64,000 nt of DNA, taken from NCBI GenBank assembly GCA_965220825.1, contig OZ244839.1, forward strand, positions 2,728,001 through 2,792,000, read 5' to 3'. Both the position numbers and the translations under genes were made by a program. The stretch comes from G965220825 sp965220825. GTDB lineage: Bacteria > Pseudomonadota > Alphaproteobacteria > UBA828. The notes beneath the pieces were generated by a model. The model was not told the DNA's origin. It did not search any database and worked only from the letters and a program-made list of their open reading frames with translations. Of the stretch, positions 50,061-59,268 are shown in pieces (within the stretch, counting starts at the first letter, position 1; the number at the start of each line of letters is the position of its first letter).

Positions 50061-51660
50061 GGGTCACCTTGAACCCCGCGGCCTCCCGGTCCCAGGTTGC
50101 AGGCGCAAGGCCGTCGGCACGAAGCTCCACCTTGCGTACCTTCTGGGTGGGCGTCCGCGGCAGGTCGTCACGGAACTCGATATAGCGCGGCACCATGAAG
50201 TAGGGCATCTCCGCCGCGCAGTGGCGGAGCAGCGCTTCCTCGGTGAGCGCGGACCCGGGATTCCGCACTGCCACGATCTTCACCTCGTCCTCGCCCACCT
50301 CGGCGGCGACGGCAATCGCGGCCGTCTCCGCGATTTCCGGGTGCTTGTTGACGATCCGCTCCACCTCGAAGGAGGAGATGTTTTCCCCCCGGCGGCGGAT
50401 CGCATCCTTCATGCGGTCGTGAAAGAAGAGGAAACCCGCCTCGTCCATATGGCCCCGGTCGCCCGAGTGGAACCAGAGATTGCGGAAGGCCGAGAGCGTT
50501 GCTTCCGGAAGCCCGTCATATCCTTCCATCAGGATGTCGGGGTGCCTGGGCCGGATCGTGATCTCGCCCGATGCGCCGCGCGGCGCCTCCCGGTCCGTCT
50601 CGTCCACGATGCGGATCTCGTAATAGGGCGCGGCACGGCCCGCCGCGCCCCTGGGCGTCGCCTCGTCCGGCCGCGTGTACGCGACGATGTTGGCCTCGGT
50701 GGAGCCGTAGCCCTCCGTCGTCTGAAGGTCGAAACGGGCACGGAAATCGTCGAGAACGTCGTGCGGATTGGGTACGGCGTAGATCATGCGGAGCGGGTTG
50801 TCCGCGTCGTCGGGCCGGCGGGGCGCGGCGTATAGCATGTGGCAGATGCCGCCCACGGCGACCGTCACGGTGGCGCCGTGGGCGCGCACGTCGGGCCAGA
50901 AGCGCCCCGCGCTGAAGCGCGGGCGCAGGATCATGCGGCAGTCCGCCAGCATGGTCCCGAGCAAGATGAACTTGCCGGCGATATGGAAGAAGGGGAGGAA
51001 GTTGTAGGTGACGTCGTCCGCGCCGAGCGAGACGATCTCGTTGAAAAGGACGGCGAAGGAGAGCTCGAAATGGTTGTTGACGACAACGCCCTTGGAAGGG
51101 CCCGTGGTGCCGGACGTAAAGAGGATGCAGGCGGTGTCCGTCGCCTGTACGCGCGCCTGGGCGGCGCCGCCGTCCCCGGTCGCGAGTTCGTCCAGGCCGA
51201 GCACCGTTCCGGGCAGTGCGCGCTTCGCGTCCGCGCGGTCTCCGCCATGGACGAAGAAGGTCCGAAGGCCCGGGCAGCGCCCTGCGACCTCGGCCACGAC
51301 GGGCACGAATTCCGCATCCAGCACCATCGCCTCCATGCGTGCGCTGGTCGCGATATGGGCCAGGATGTCGCCGCGGTAGGCGGTGTTGACGGGCACTTCC
51401 ACGACGCCCTGCCTGGCGGCGCCGAACCACACGAAGACGTGTTCCGGGGTGTTCTGCATCATTACGCCGAGGCGGGCGTCGGCGCGGATGCCGCGTGCCT
51501 CGAGGCCGGCGGCGATGCGGCCGGCCTGCCGGTCGATCTCGGCGTAGCTATAATCCCGACCGTCCCAGTGCATGACCGGATGATCCGGGCGCTCGGCGGC
51601 GCGCCTTTCCAGAACGCGGTGCACCACCCAGCTTTCGGGGTGTTCCCCGATGGTCAGCAT
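50035..51660 (-). CDS. Acyl-CoA ligase (AMP-forming), CaiC-like
   Basis: A 541-residue ANL-superfamily enzyme: ILFTSGTTGPSKGVVV (adenylation P-loop), TTEGYGSTEANIVAYT, LWFHSGDRGHMDEAGFLFF, DRMKDAIRRRGENISSFEVE and the PRTPTQKVRK catalytic Lys near the C-terminus. The form is closest to crotonobetaine/carnitine-CoA ligases, but the substrate is open. Its end overlaps the TPR-oxygenase start by 26 bases. A minus-strand TATAGT box lies 37-42 bases upstream of the ATG. Confidence 0.92.
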   Translation of the reverse strand: MLTIGEHPESWVVHRVLERRAAERPDHPVMHWDGRDYSYAEIDRQAGRIAAGLEARGIRADARLGVMMQNTPEHVFVWFGAARQGVVEVPVNTAYRGDILAHIATSARMEAMVLDAEFVPVVAEVAGRCPGLRTFFVHGGDRADAKRALPGTVLGLDELATGDGGAAQARVQATDTACILFTSGTTGPSKGVVVNNHFELSFAVLFNEIVSLGADDVTYNFLPFFHIAGKFILLGTMLADCRMILRPRFSAGRFWPDVRAHGATVTVAVGGICHMLYAAPRRPDDADNPLRMIYAVPNPHDVLDDFRARFDLQTTEGYGSTEANIVAYTRPDEATPRGAAGRAAPYYEIRIVDETDREAPRGASGEITIRPRHPDILMEGYDGLPEATLSAFRNLWFHSGDRGHMDEAGFLFFHDRMKDAIRRRGENISSFEVERIVNKHPEIAETAAIAVAAEVGEDEVKIVAVRNPGSALTEEALLRHCAAEMPYFMVPRYIEFRDDLPRTPTQKVRKVELRADGLAPATWDREAAGFKVTREGLVRRR

Positions 51661-51696
51661 CGCACCGCTTCTCCGCGCTCCCGTCTTCCGTGCGCC

Positions 51697-51702
51697 ACTA
51701 TA
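51697..51702 (-). promoter_or_regulatory. Possible -10 box (TATAGT) upstream of the acyl-CoA ligase gene
   Basis: GGCTATAGTGG on the minus strand, 37 bases before the ligase start. It matches the -10 form at lptF and at 21056. The -35 region is not clear. Confidence 0.3.
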
Positions 51703-51755
51703 GCCGGTCTTCGCGCTTGCGCGTGCCCGGCACAGCGCGGGGGCCTCCGCGCGCG

Positions 51756-52622
51756 TCAGAGCGCGAGGTCGAGGACGACCGGGACGTGGTCGGAAGGCTG
51801 CGGCCAGCCGCGGGCTTCGCGCAGCACCGCGGCGTGCTTGAGCGCCGGCGCGAGCGCCGGCGTGACCCAGATATGGTCCAGCCGCCGGCCCCGGTCCGAG
51901 GCGGACCAGTCGCGGGCGCGGTAGCTCCACCAGGAATAGAGCTTCTCGTCCGGCGGGATGAAATGGCGCACCGCATCGACCCAGTCGTGGGAAGCGGCGA
52001 CCTCGGCCAGCAAGGCGGTCTCCACCGGCGTGTGGCTCACCACTTTGAGAAGCTGCTTGTGGGACCAGACGTCGGTCTCCAGCGGCGCCACGTTCAGATC
52101 GCCCACCAGCACGAGGCGGTTGCGCGCATCGCGCCGCGCGGCGAACCGGGACGCCATCTCCCGCAGGAAAGCGAGCTTGTGGGCGAACTTGTCGTTGGCC
52201 TCGGGGTCTGGAACGTCGCCGCCTGCCGGCACGTAGAAGCACTGGATCTCGAGCGGCGCGCCGTCCGAATCCGCGATCGTCGCGAAGGCATGGCGTGCGT
52301 CGCTCTTGCCGGCCCAGCTGCGCATCCCGGTCTCCACGAACGGGCGGCGCGAGAGGATGGCGACGCCGTGATAGCCCTTCTGGCCGTTGATCAGCCGGTG
52401 CTCGTAGCCAAGCGAATCCGCGACCTCGTGAGGGAAGAGGTCGTTTTGCACCTTGGTTTCCTGGAGGCAGAGAACGTCGGGCGCAAAAGCGTCGACGAGC
52501 CGCCGCAGCCCGTCGGACCGCAAGCGGACGGAGTTCACGTTCCAGGTGGCGATGCGGAGCGTCTCGTCTTGGCTCGGCGAGGGTTTGCGGTGGGCGGTCT
52601 TGCGAGACCTGGCGGTGGGCAT
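51756..52622 (-). CDS. xthA: Exodeoxyribonuclease III
   Basis: A 288-residue AP endonuclease/3'-5' exonuclease of base-excision repair. Motifs: LRIATWNVNSVRLRSDGL, DVLCLQETKVQNDLFP, the catalytic NxD in VGDLNVAPLETDVWS, a SWWSYRARDWSASDRG loop and SDHVPVVLDL. The start at 52622 gives a basic N-terminal tail (MPTARSRKTAHRKPS) that is longer than usual. Upstream, 65 bases away, is the end of the ABC transporter operon. Confidence 0.96.
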   Translation of the reverse strand: MPTARSRKTAHRKPSPSQDETLRIATWNVNSVRLRSDGLRRLVDAFAPDVLCLQETKVQNDLFPHEVADSLGYEHRLINGQKGYHGVAILSRRPFVETGMRSWAGKSDARHAFATIADSDGAPLEIQCFYVPAGGDVPDPEANDKFAHKLAFLREMASRFAARRDARNRLVLVGDLNVAPLETDVWSHKQLLKVVSHTPVETALLAEVAASHDWVDAVRHFIPPDEKLYSWWSYRARDWSASDRGRRLDHIWVTPALAPALKHAAVLREARGWPQPSDHVPVVLDLAL

Positions 52623-52687
52623 GGCGCGAAGGCTCCCGGCCGAAGCCCCGAAGGGCGCCCGGCGCTCGGTGGGTGGCGGAGAGGGCT

Positions 52688-53425
52688 TCAGGCGGGGTCC
52701 GAGGTTCCCAGATAGACGTCGCGCACCGTCTGGTTGCGTTGGATGCGCTCCATCGTGTCCTCCGCCAGGATGCGGCCCTGATGGAACACGGTGACGATAT
52801 CGGCAATCTGCCGGATGAACTGCATGTCGTGCTCGACCACGACGATGGTGGACGTCCGGTTCGCCTCCCGGATGAGGCCTGCGGTGCGTCTGGTCTCGTC
52901 GATGCTCATGCCCGCCGTCGGTTCGTCCAGCAGCACCACCTTGGGGTTCGACGCCATGACCATGCCGAACTCCACCCACTGACGCTGGCCGTGGGCGAGC
53001 TCGCCCAAAAGCCGCTTTCGGATGGCGCCGAGGTCGAGGCGGTCGAGCATCTCGTCGACTGTCTGCGCGGCCTGCTTCGCACCGTGGCGGAAGCGCGCGG
53101 CAAGCCAGAGGTTCTCATGCACGGTGATGCCGTCATAGACGTCCGGTACCTGGTTCTTGATGCCGATACCGAGCCGGGCGATCTCATGCGGCTGGGCGCG
53201 GGCGATGTCCCGGCCCTCGAAGAGGATGGCGCCGGAGCTGGGCCGGAGCTGGGCCGTCAGCATCTTGAAGAAGGTGCTCTTGCCGGCGCCGTTGGGGCCG
53301 ATGAGGCAGCGCAGCTCGCCGCGCTTCAGGGCGAAGTCGACGCCCGCAATGGCGTCCACGCCGCCGAAGCGCTTCTCGAGCTTCTGCGTTTCCAGGATGA
53401 TCCCGTCGTCAGCCGCCCCGTTCAC
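52688..53425 (-). CDS. Urea/amide-type ABC transporter ATPase (UrtD/LivG type)
   Basis: A 245-residue ATPase of the branched-chain/urea importer class. Walker A IGPNGAGKSTFF, signature LAHGQRQWVEFGM (the UrtD form), Walker B VVLLDEPTAGMSIDETRR and H-loop VVVEHDMQF. It follows two permeases and a binding protein. The partner ATPase of the UrtE/LivF type is not encoded here; xthA follows instead. Confidence 0.9.
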   Translation of the reverse strand: MNGAADDGIILETQKLEKRFGGVDAIAGVDFALKRGELRCLIGPNGAGKSTFFKMLTAQLRPSSGAILFEGRDIARAQPHEIARLGIGIKNQVPDVYDGITVHENLWLAARFRHGAKQAAQTVDEMLDRLDLGAIRKRLLGELAHGQRQWVEFGMVMASNPKVVLLDEPTAGMSIDETRRTAGLIREANRTSTIVVVEHDMQFIRQIADIVTVFHQGRILAEDTMERIQRNQTVRDVYLGTSDPA

Positions 53426-53444
53426 GACCGCCTCTCCATGGGTC

Positions 53445-54563
53445 TCACCGGAGCCGCGCGATGCGACGGACGAGCAGCCGGAGCAGGCCGAGCATACCGC
53501 CTTCCATCAGCGTCTCCGGCAACCGGGCGAGGCTTCGTACCAGCGCCGCGCGGTCCCGCCAGAGCTCCGGCAGCGTGCCGGCGCTCGGCAGCAAACCCCG
53601 TTGGAACACCAGGACGAACAGGATCAGCACCGCGCCGAGGACGAGGGTGACCTGACCCACCCCCTGGGTGCCGAGCCAGCCCTTGAAATACTCGATCGCG
53701 AAGACGCCGGCGATGGGGCCGATCAGGGTTCCCTTGCCGCCCACCAGGACCCACATGATCACGTCCGCCGCACGGCCCAGGCTGAACATTTCCGGATGGG
53801 CGAGGGGGATGGACATGGCGTAGAAGGAACCGCCGAGCCCCGCGACGCCGCCCGCAAGCATGAAGCTCGCGAGCTTGTACCGCCGGATGTCGTAGCCGAG
53901 CAGCTCCGTCCGCCGTTCGTTCTCGCGGATTCCCACCAGAACGCGTCCGAAGGGCGTCGCCAGCACCAGCCGCAGCCCCACATAGATCGCCACCATGAGG
54001 ACGGCGCCCGTGTAGAAGAAGCCGTTGATATCGAGCTGTATGGAGGGATTCCACGGTACGTCGAGCTGCGGCACGGTGGGTATGCCGTTCTGCCCGTTGA
54101 GCCGCACCTTGCCGATCACATACTGGTCGCCCGAGGTGGCGCGAATGCCCTTCTCGAGGATCAGGGTGAAGACCAGTGTGATCACGCTGAGATAGATGTC
54201 ACTGATCCGCCCGTAGATCATGAAGTAGCCGAGGATGCCCGCACCCGCCATGGCGAGCGCGATGGCGAAGAACACGGAGCCTGTGGTGTCCCCCGTATTC
54301 AGCGCCAGTACCGTGTAGCCGTAGCCGCCGAGCCCGAAGAACGCCGTCTGCCCGAAACTCAATATGCCGCTGAAGCCCCACAGGAAGCCCATGCTGAGCG
54401 CGAGCATGGCCATCCCGAAGAAGCGCGACATTTCGAGGATGACGAAAATCTCCAGATATTCCGGCATGGTGAGGAAAAACGCGCCGAGCGCGGCGACGAA
54501 GAGCCACCACCACGGTCGGGGCCGCTCGCTGGGGTGCTGCATGGCGAGGACGCGATAGGCCAC
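53445..54563 (-). CDS. Urea/branched-chain-type ABC permease (UrtC/LivM type)
   Basis: A 372-residue permease with about ten membrane helices. Features: LSMGFLWGFSGILSFGQTAFFGLGG, the conserved GILSFGQ motif, ATPFGRVLVGIRENERRTELLGYD and MWVLVGGKGTLIGPIAG. The ATG lies at 54563; three bases separate it from the end of the UrtB-type gene. Confidence 0.92.
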   Translation of the reverse strand: MAYRVLAMQHPSERPRPWWWLFVAALGAFFLTMPEYLEIFVILEMSRFFGMAMLALSMGFLWGFSGILSFGQTAFFGLGGYGYTVLALNTGDTTGSVFFAIALAMAGAGILGYFMIYGRISDIYLSVITLVFTLILEKGIRATSGDQYVIGKVRLNGQNGIPTVPQLDVPWNPSIQLDINGFFYTGAVLMVAIYVGLRLVLATPFGRVLVGIRENERRTELLGYDIRRYKLASFMLAGGVAGLGGSFYAMSIPLAHPEMFSLGRAADVIMWVLVGGKGTLIGPIAGVFAIEYFKGWLGTQGVGQVTLVLGAVLILFVLVFQRGLLPSAGTLPELWRDRAALVRSLARLPETLMEGGMLGLLRLLVRRIARLR

Positions 54564-54566
54564 GGC

Positions 54567-55427
54567 TCACACTCCGCGCGTCATGCGCCCGGTGATCCCG
54601 AGCGGCAAGAGGCGCAGCAGGACGATGGCGACGAACAGCACCGTCATCTCACCGATCACCGAACTCGAGATCGTGGCGACGATTCCGTCGATGGTGCCGA
54701 AGAGGCCCGCGGCGCTGACCGTCCCCAGCAGCGGCAGGTGGCCGCCAGTGATCACCGTGATGAAGGCCTTTGCCACATAGACGATGCCGAGCGTCGGATA
54801 GGCGCCGACGATGGGGGCGAGCACCGCGCCGGCGAGCCCGGTAAGCGCCGAGCCGAAACCGAAGGTCAGCATGTAGACGAGATTGCGATTGACGCCCAGC
54901 ACCGCGGACATCGCCGGGTTCTGCATCGTGCCGCGGACGATCAGGCCGTAGCGGGTGAAGCGCCAGAGCGCGTAGACCGCGGCCAGCACGGTGACCGCGA
55001 TGGCGATCATCACCAGGCCGTAGACCGGCAGGCCGAACGCACCCACCTGCACATTGCCGAGCGGCGCCGCGACGCTCTCGGTCTGTGGGCCGAAGATTGT
55101 GGTGACGCCGCCCACCAGCAGCAGGCTGAGACCCCAGGTCGCGAGCAGCGTGTCGATGATCCGCCCATAGAGCCACTGCACGATCAGGCGTTCGACGATG
55201 ATGCCGAACAGGCCCACCGCAAGGGCAGCCAGCAGGAAGGAGAGCCAGAGGTTGATTCCGAAATGGTTGCAGAGGGTACAGAAATAGGCGCCGAGCATGA
55301 GGAACTCGCCCTGCGCCAGATTGATGACCCGCATCATGCCGAAGATGACGGCGAGGCCGAGGCCGATCAGGATGAAAATCGAGAACGAAAAGCCGATCTG
55401 AAAGAGATGGTTGGCGACTTGGTCCAC
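54567..55427 (-). CDS. Urea/branched-chain-type ABC permease (UrtB/LivH type)
   Basis: A 286-residue permease, eight helices. Family motif near residue 35: GMMRVINLAQGEFLMLGAYF in two pieces. RYGLIVRGTMQNPAMSAVLGVN and FITVITGGHLPLLGTVSAAG follow. Forms the channel with the UrtC-type protein. Confidence 0.92.
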   Translation of the reverse strand: MDQVANHLFQIGFSFSIFILIGLGLAVIFGMMRVINLAQGEFLMLGAYFCTLCNHFGINLWLSFLLAALAVGLFGIIVERLIVQWLYGRIIDTLLATWGLSLLLVGGVTTIFGPQTESVAAPLGNVQVGAFGLPVYGLVMIAIAVTVLAAVYALWRFTRYGLIVRGTMQNPAMSAVLGVNRNLVYMLTFGFGSALTGLAGAVLAPIVGAYPTLGIVYVAKAFITVITGGHLPLLGTVSAAGLFGTIDGIVATISSSVIGEMTVLFVAIVLLRLLPLGITGRMTRGV

Positions 55428-55535
55428 GCATCGCTCCTGGTGCGGCGGAGGCGCGCCGCGCCGCCGATCGAACCGGGTGGCGGAGACCGGGGGCGGGCTT
55501 CGCGCCCGGCCCCCGGACCGCCGGCTGTCGGATAG

Positions 55536-56780
55536 CTAGATTTCGATCTCGTACTGCGTCTTGTCGTCCGGGTTGGCGTGGAGGTCGCAGACCAGCTGCG
55601 TGTCCGTCGGCGGACGCTGGGCGAACGAGCGGATCACGTCGAAGGTCTGGTTCATATTGCCGCGGACGATGTGGATGTCCATGGTGGTGTGGTTGGTCTG
55701 GCCGTCCACCGTGTAGCGGCCGCCGGCGCCGATCACGCTGACGGGCTTCGTCGCCAGGGCGTCGATCACCGCGTCGGGGCTCGCATCGCCTGCTTGGCGG
55801 ACCGCCTCGGCCCAGACCTTGACCCCCCGCTCGCCATATTCGCCGTACTCGCCCACATAGCCCGAATCGCCCGTATAGGCGTGGAAGCGGGAGACGAAGT
55901 CCTTGGCCTCCGGGGTGTCCAGATCGTCGACGAAGGAGGTGGCGATGATGACGCCGTTGCCCTCTTCGGGGGAGAGCTGGGTGTGCTCGAGGCCCACGCC
56001 ATAGGTGCCCGAGGCCAGCATCATCTCGGATTTGCCGATGGAGGCTTCGAACTGGCGGTAGAAGGCGATATGCGCGCCACCCACCAGGGCGGAGAGCACC
56101 ACGTCGGGCTTGGCCGCCTGGATGCGCGAGATCGCCGGCTGGAAGTTGTTGACGTCCAGCGGGAAGAACTCAACCGCCAGATCCTCGCCGCCATTGTCGC
56201 GGGTGAACTTCTGCATCCACTTCGCGGTGATGTGGCCGTAATTGTAGTCGGCGGCCAGGATGTAGGTCCGCTTGCCACCGAGTTCCTTCACCACATAGTC
56301 GAAGAGCGGCTCGAGCTGCTGGGCCGGGACCATGCCGGTGGAGACGTGGCGCCGGTCGCAGACGCCCCCTTCATAGAGGGAGTTGTAGAAGAGAAGTCCG
56401 TTGAAGCGATTGACGATGGGCCGCATCACCTCGCGCGAGGAGCTTGTGATGCCGCCATGCACCACGACGCACTTGTCCTTGACCAGGGCCTCGGTGACGT
56501 ATTGTGAGTTGTACTGGCCGTCGGACTGGGAATCGTAGAACACCAGTTCGAGAGGCCGCCCGAGCAGGCCGCCGGCGGCGTTGATCTCATCCACCCCCAT
56601 GGCAACCGCCTGAATCTGCTTCAGGCTGTAGATGTTCAGAATCCCCGTGCGGTCGAGGATGTTGCCGACCCTGATGGGTTCCTCGGCGGCCAGGCCTTCG
56701 CGCCGGAGCACGTGCGGCAGGCTCGCGAACGCCACCGCACCCGATGCGGCCTGGAAAAACTGTCTGCGGCTCAACCTCAT
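55536..56780 (-). CDS. Urea/amide-type ABC transporter binding protein with twin-arginine signal
   Basis: A 414-residue periplasmic binding protein of the UrtA/AmiC/FmdD group. The N-terminus MRLSRRQFFQAASGAVAFAS carries an S-R-R-x-F-F twin-arginine signal, as in UrtA proteins. The mature part begins IRVGNILDRTGILNIY and has AINEI-type features in VDEINAAGGLLGRPLELV, ITSSSREVMRPIV and YILAADYNYGHIT. GGGACACAGCC precedes the ATG, chosen over a longer frame because the Tat signal starts there. Short-chain amides or urea are likely ligands. Confidence 0.88.
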   Translation of the reverse strand: MRLSRRQFFQAASGAVAFASLPHVLRREGLAAEEPIRVGNILDRTGILNIYSLKQIQAVAMGVDEINAAGGLLGRPLELVFYDSQSDGQYNSQYVTEALVKDKCVVVHGGITSSSREVMRPIVNRFNGLLFYNSLYEGGVCDRRHVSTGMVPAQQLEPLFDYVVKELGGKRTYILAADYNYGHITAKWMQKFTRDNGGEDLAVEFFPLDVNNFQPAISRIQAAKPDVVLSALVGGAHIAFYRQFEASIGKSEMMLASGTYGVGLEHTQLSPEEGNGVIIATSFVDDLDTPEAKDFVSRFHAYTGDSGYVGEYGEYGERGVKVWAEAVRQAGDASPDAVIDALATKPVSVIGAGGRYTVDGQTNHTTMDIHIVRGNMNQTFDVIRSFAQRPPTDTQLVCDLHANPDDKTQYEIEI

Positions 56781-56876
56781 GGCTGTGTCCCTCTCGTCTT
56801 GTCGTTTCAGTGGCGGCCGTACGCCGATCATTATTGCAGGATTGGATGGCGCTACAACAGAGGGTCCGTGCCGCCT

Positions 56877-57848
56877 CTACCAGCGGGCGACGGCGCAGCC
56901 CCAAACGAGCCCGCCGCCGATGGCTTCCAGCACCAGCAGGTCGCCGGGCCGGATCCGCCCGTCCTCGATGCCGGCGGCGAGCGCCAGCGGGATGGAGGCC
57001 GACGACGTGTTGGCGTGGCGGTCCACCGTCACCACCGTCCTCTCCGACGGGAGGCCGAGCTTCTTGGCCGTGGCGTCGATGATCCGCCGGTTTGCCTGGT
57101 GGGGAATGAACCAGTCCACGTCGCTCACCTCGAGCCCCGCCGCATCCAGCGCTTCGCCCGCGACCGCCGAGAGATTGGCGACGGCGTGGCGGAAGACATC
57201 CCGCCCGTCCATCCGCAGATAGCCCGCCGTCTGGGTGGAGGAGACGCCGCCATCCACATAGAGCGAGCCGTAATGCCGCCCGTCGGAGCGCATGCGAATT
57301 GCCAGTACGCCACGGTCCGAAGAGCCCCCGTCGCCCGGCTCGGCACGGAGCACCGCCGCGCCCGCGCCGTCCCCGAACAGCACGCAGGTCTGCCGGTCGT
57401 CCCAGTCGAGAATCCGCGAATAGGTCTCGGCGCCCACCACCAGGGCGGTGTCGGCGGCGCCCGCGCGCAGCATGCTGTCGGCGACCGAGAGCGCGCACAC
57501 GAAGCCCGCGCAGACCGCCTGCACGTCGAAGGCCACGCCGCCGGTCATGCCCAGACGGGCCTGCACGCGGGTCGCGGTCGCCGGAAAGGTGTTGTCCGGC
57601 GTAGATGTCGCCAATACCAGAAGGTCGAGTGAGTCCGCACCTAGCCCGGCGGCCTTCAGAGCATCGGCCGCCGCCGCGTGGGCGAGGTCCGACGTCAGCT
57701 CCCCGTCGGCCGCCACATGGCGCTGGCGGATTCCGGTGCGCGTCGCGATCCATTCGTCGCTGGTGTCGATCCGCGCCGCGAGGTCGTCGTTGGTGAGGAC
57801 CTTTTCGGGGAGATAGGCGCCGCAGCCGACGAAGCGGGACCGGCGCAT
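56877..57848 (-). CDS. fabH: 3-oxoacyl-ACP synthase III
   Basis: A 323-residue initiating condensing enzyme of type II fatty-acid synthesis, joining acetyl-CoA and malonyl-ACP. It has MRRSRFVGCGAYLPEKVLTN, catalytic Cys in VQAVCAGFVCALS, His in WFIPHQANRR and Asn in HANTSSASIPLAL. Encoded one base after plsX, as normal. In many alphaproteobacteria ihfA and a MerR regulator follow; here the urea-type transporter does. Confidence 0.97.
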   Translation of the reverse strand: MRRSRFVGCGAYLPEKVLTNDDLAARIDTSDEWIATRTGIRQRHVAADGELTSDLAHAAAADALKAAGLGADSLDLLVLATSTPDNTFPATATRVQARLGMTGGVAFDVQAVCAGFVCALSVADSMLRAGAADTALVVGAETYSRILDWDDRQTCVLFGDGAGAAVLRAEPGDGGSSDRGVLAIRMRSDGRHYGSLYVDGGVSSTQTAGYLRMDGRDVFRHAVANLSAVAGEALDAAGLEVSDVDWFIPHQANRRIIDATAKKLGLPSERTVVTVDRHANTSSASIPLALAAGIEDGRIRPGDLLVLEAIGGGLVWGCAVARW

Positions 57849-57849
57849 T

Positions 57850-58902
57850 TCAGAGCGCGGCCCTCTTCGGCTCCGGCAGAACGCCGAGGGAGAGCCGGGC
57901 GAGGTCGTCGGTGATCTTGGGATTGACCCCCTGGTTCACCATGTCGAATGCGACGCCGATGGCGTTGGCGAAGCCCTTGTGGTCGGTGCCGCCGTGGCTC
58001 TTCACCACGACGCCGTTCACGCCCAGAAACATGGCGCCGTTATAGGCGCGCGGGTCCACGCGCTCGCGCAGCAGGCGGAGCGCGGGCCGGGCGAGGAGAT
58101 AGCCGGCGCGCGAGAGGGCGGAGCGGCGGAACGCGCTCTTGAGATATTCCGTATAGAGGCGTGCGGTGCCTTCGGCGGATTTGAGTGCGATATTGCCGGC
58201 GAAACCGTCCGTCGCGACCACGTCGACGGTGCCCGCGGCGATGTCGTCCGCTTCCACGAAGCCGTGGAATTTGATCGGCAGCTTCGAATCGCCGAGCACG
58301 GCGGCGGCGGTGCGAATGGTTTCGTTCCCCTTGTGCTCCTCGGTGCCGATATTGAGCAGCCCGACCGTGGGCTCGCGCACCCCCAGCACGTTGCGGGCAA
58401 AGACCTCTCCCATGACGGCGAACTGCGCGAGGGTCGTCGAATCCGTGTCGATATTGGCCCCGAGATCGAGCATGAAGCTCTCGCCGCGCACGGTGGGAAA
58501 TATGGAGCCCATGGCGGGCCGGCGGATCCCCGGCAGCGTCTTGAGTGCGGCTCGCGCGAGCACCATCAACGCCCCGCTGTTGCCCGCCGAGATCACGCCA
58601 TGGGCCGCGCCCTCGCTCACCGCGTCGATGGCGAGCCGCATGCTGGAAGCGTTGCGCTGGCGCAGCGCCTTCATGGGCTTGTCGCCGTCTTCCACCACCT
58701 CGTCGGTATGGTGTGTGGAACTCACCGATTTGAGCTTCTTGAAGCGTGCCAGAAGCGCTTCGATGTCGGGCCGCTTGCCGAAGAACATGAAGCGCAGGTC
58801 GGGGTAGCGGATGCGTGCGATGTTGGCGCCGCGAATCACCATGCGCGGCGCTTCGTCGCCGCCCATGGCGTCGATGGCGAGCACGATCTCCTTGCCGCTC
58901 AT
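57850..58902 (-). CDS. plsX: Phosphate acyltransferase PlsX
   Basis: A 350-residue enzyme converting acyl-ACP to acyl-phosphate for phospholipid synthesis. It opens IVLAIDAMGGDEAPRMVI, has VISAGNSGALMVLARAALK and LLNIGTEEHKGNE, and VVATDGFAGNIALKSAEG, all standard. Normal length. The order rpmF-plsX-fabH is conserved. Confidence 0.98.
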   Translation of the reverse strand: MSGKEIVLAIDAMGGDEAPRMVIRGANIARIRYPDLRFMFFGKRPDIEALLARFKKLKSVSSTHHTDEVVEDGDKPMKALRQRNASSMRLAIDAVSEGAAHGVISAGNSGALMVLARAALKTLPGIRRPAMGSIFPTVRGESFMLDLGANIDTDSTTLAQFAVMGEVFARNVLGVREPTVGLLNIGTEEHKGNETIRTAAAVLGDSKLPIKFHGFVEADDIAAGTVDVVATDGFAGNIALKSAEGTARLYTEYLKSAFRRSALSRAGYLLARPALRLLRERVDPRAYNGAMFLGVNGVVVKSHGGTDHKGFANAIGVAFDMVNQGVNPKITDDLARLSLGVLPEPKRAAL

Positions 58903-58989
58903 CCGTCGCCTCGAATCGCAGCAGGCGCGCGGCGCACGGGCTTCACCTCGACTCCAGCCTCGAAGCGAGCCATCTCGGGCCGGACCGCT

Positions 58990-59169
58990 TTAGTCCTCGC
59001 CCTGCATCACTTCGCGGCCCTTGTAGTAACCGCAGGCTGGACAGACGTGATGCGGCAGCTTGTACTCGCCGCAATTGGGGCATTCCACCGCGTTGGGGCG
59101 GGCCAGCGCGTCGTGGGAGCGGCGGTTGCCGCGCCGTGCGCGGGATACTTTCTTCTTCGGGACAGCCAT
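58990..59169 (-). CDS. rpmF: 50S ribosomal protein L32
   Basis: A 59-residue ribosomal protein: MAVPKKKVSRARRGNRRSHD, then two zinc-ribbon pairs CPNC and CPAC (ECPNCGEYKLPHHVCPACGY), ending KGREVMQGED. This zinc-binding (C+) form contrasts with C- forms used under zinc starvation. It lies between DUF177 and plsX in the usual order. Confidence 0.98.
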   Translation of the reverse strand: MAVPKKKVSRARRGNRRSHDALARPNAVECPNCGEYKLPHHVCPACGYYKGREVMQGED

Positions 59170-59268
59170 GGCGAATCTCTACTACCGCTTGCATCCGCAA
59201 ACACCGCGCGGCCGGCGCGAGCACATCGGCACCCGCGCAAGCGCCCGCGGCGCCGAGAAGGCCGCAGA

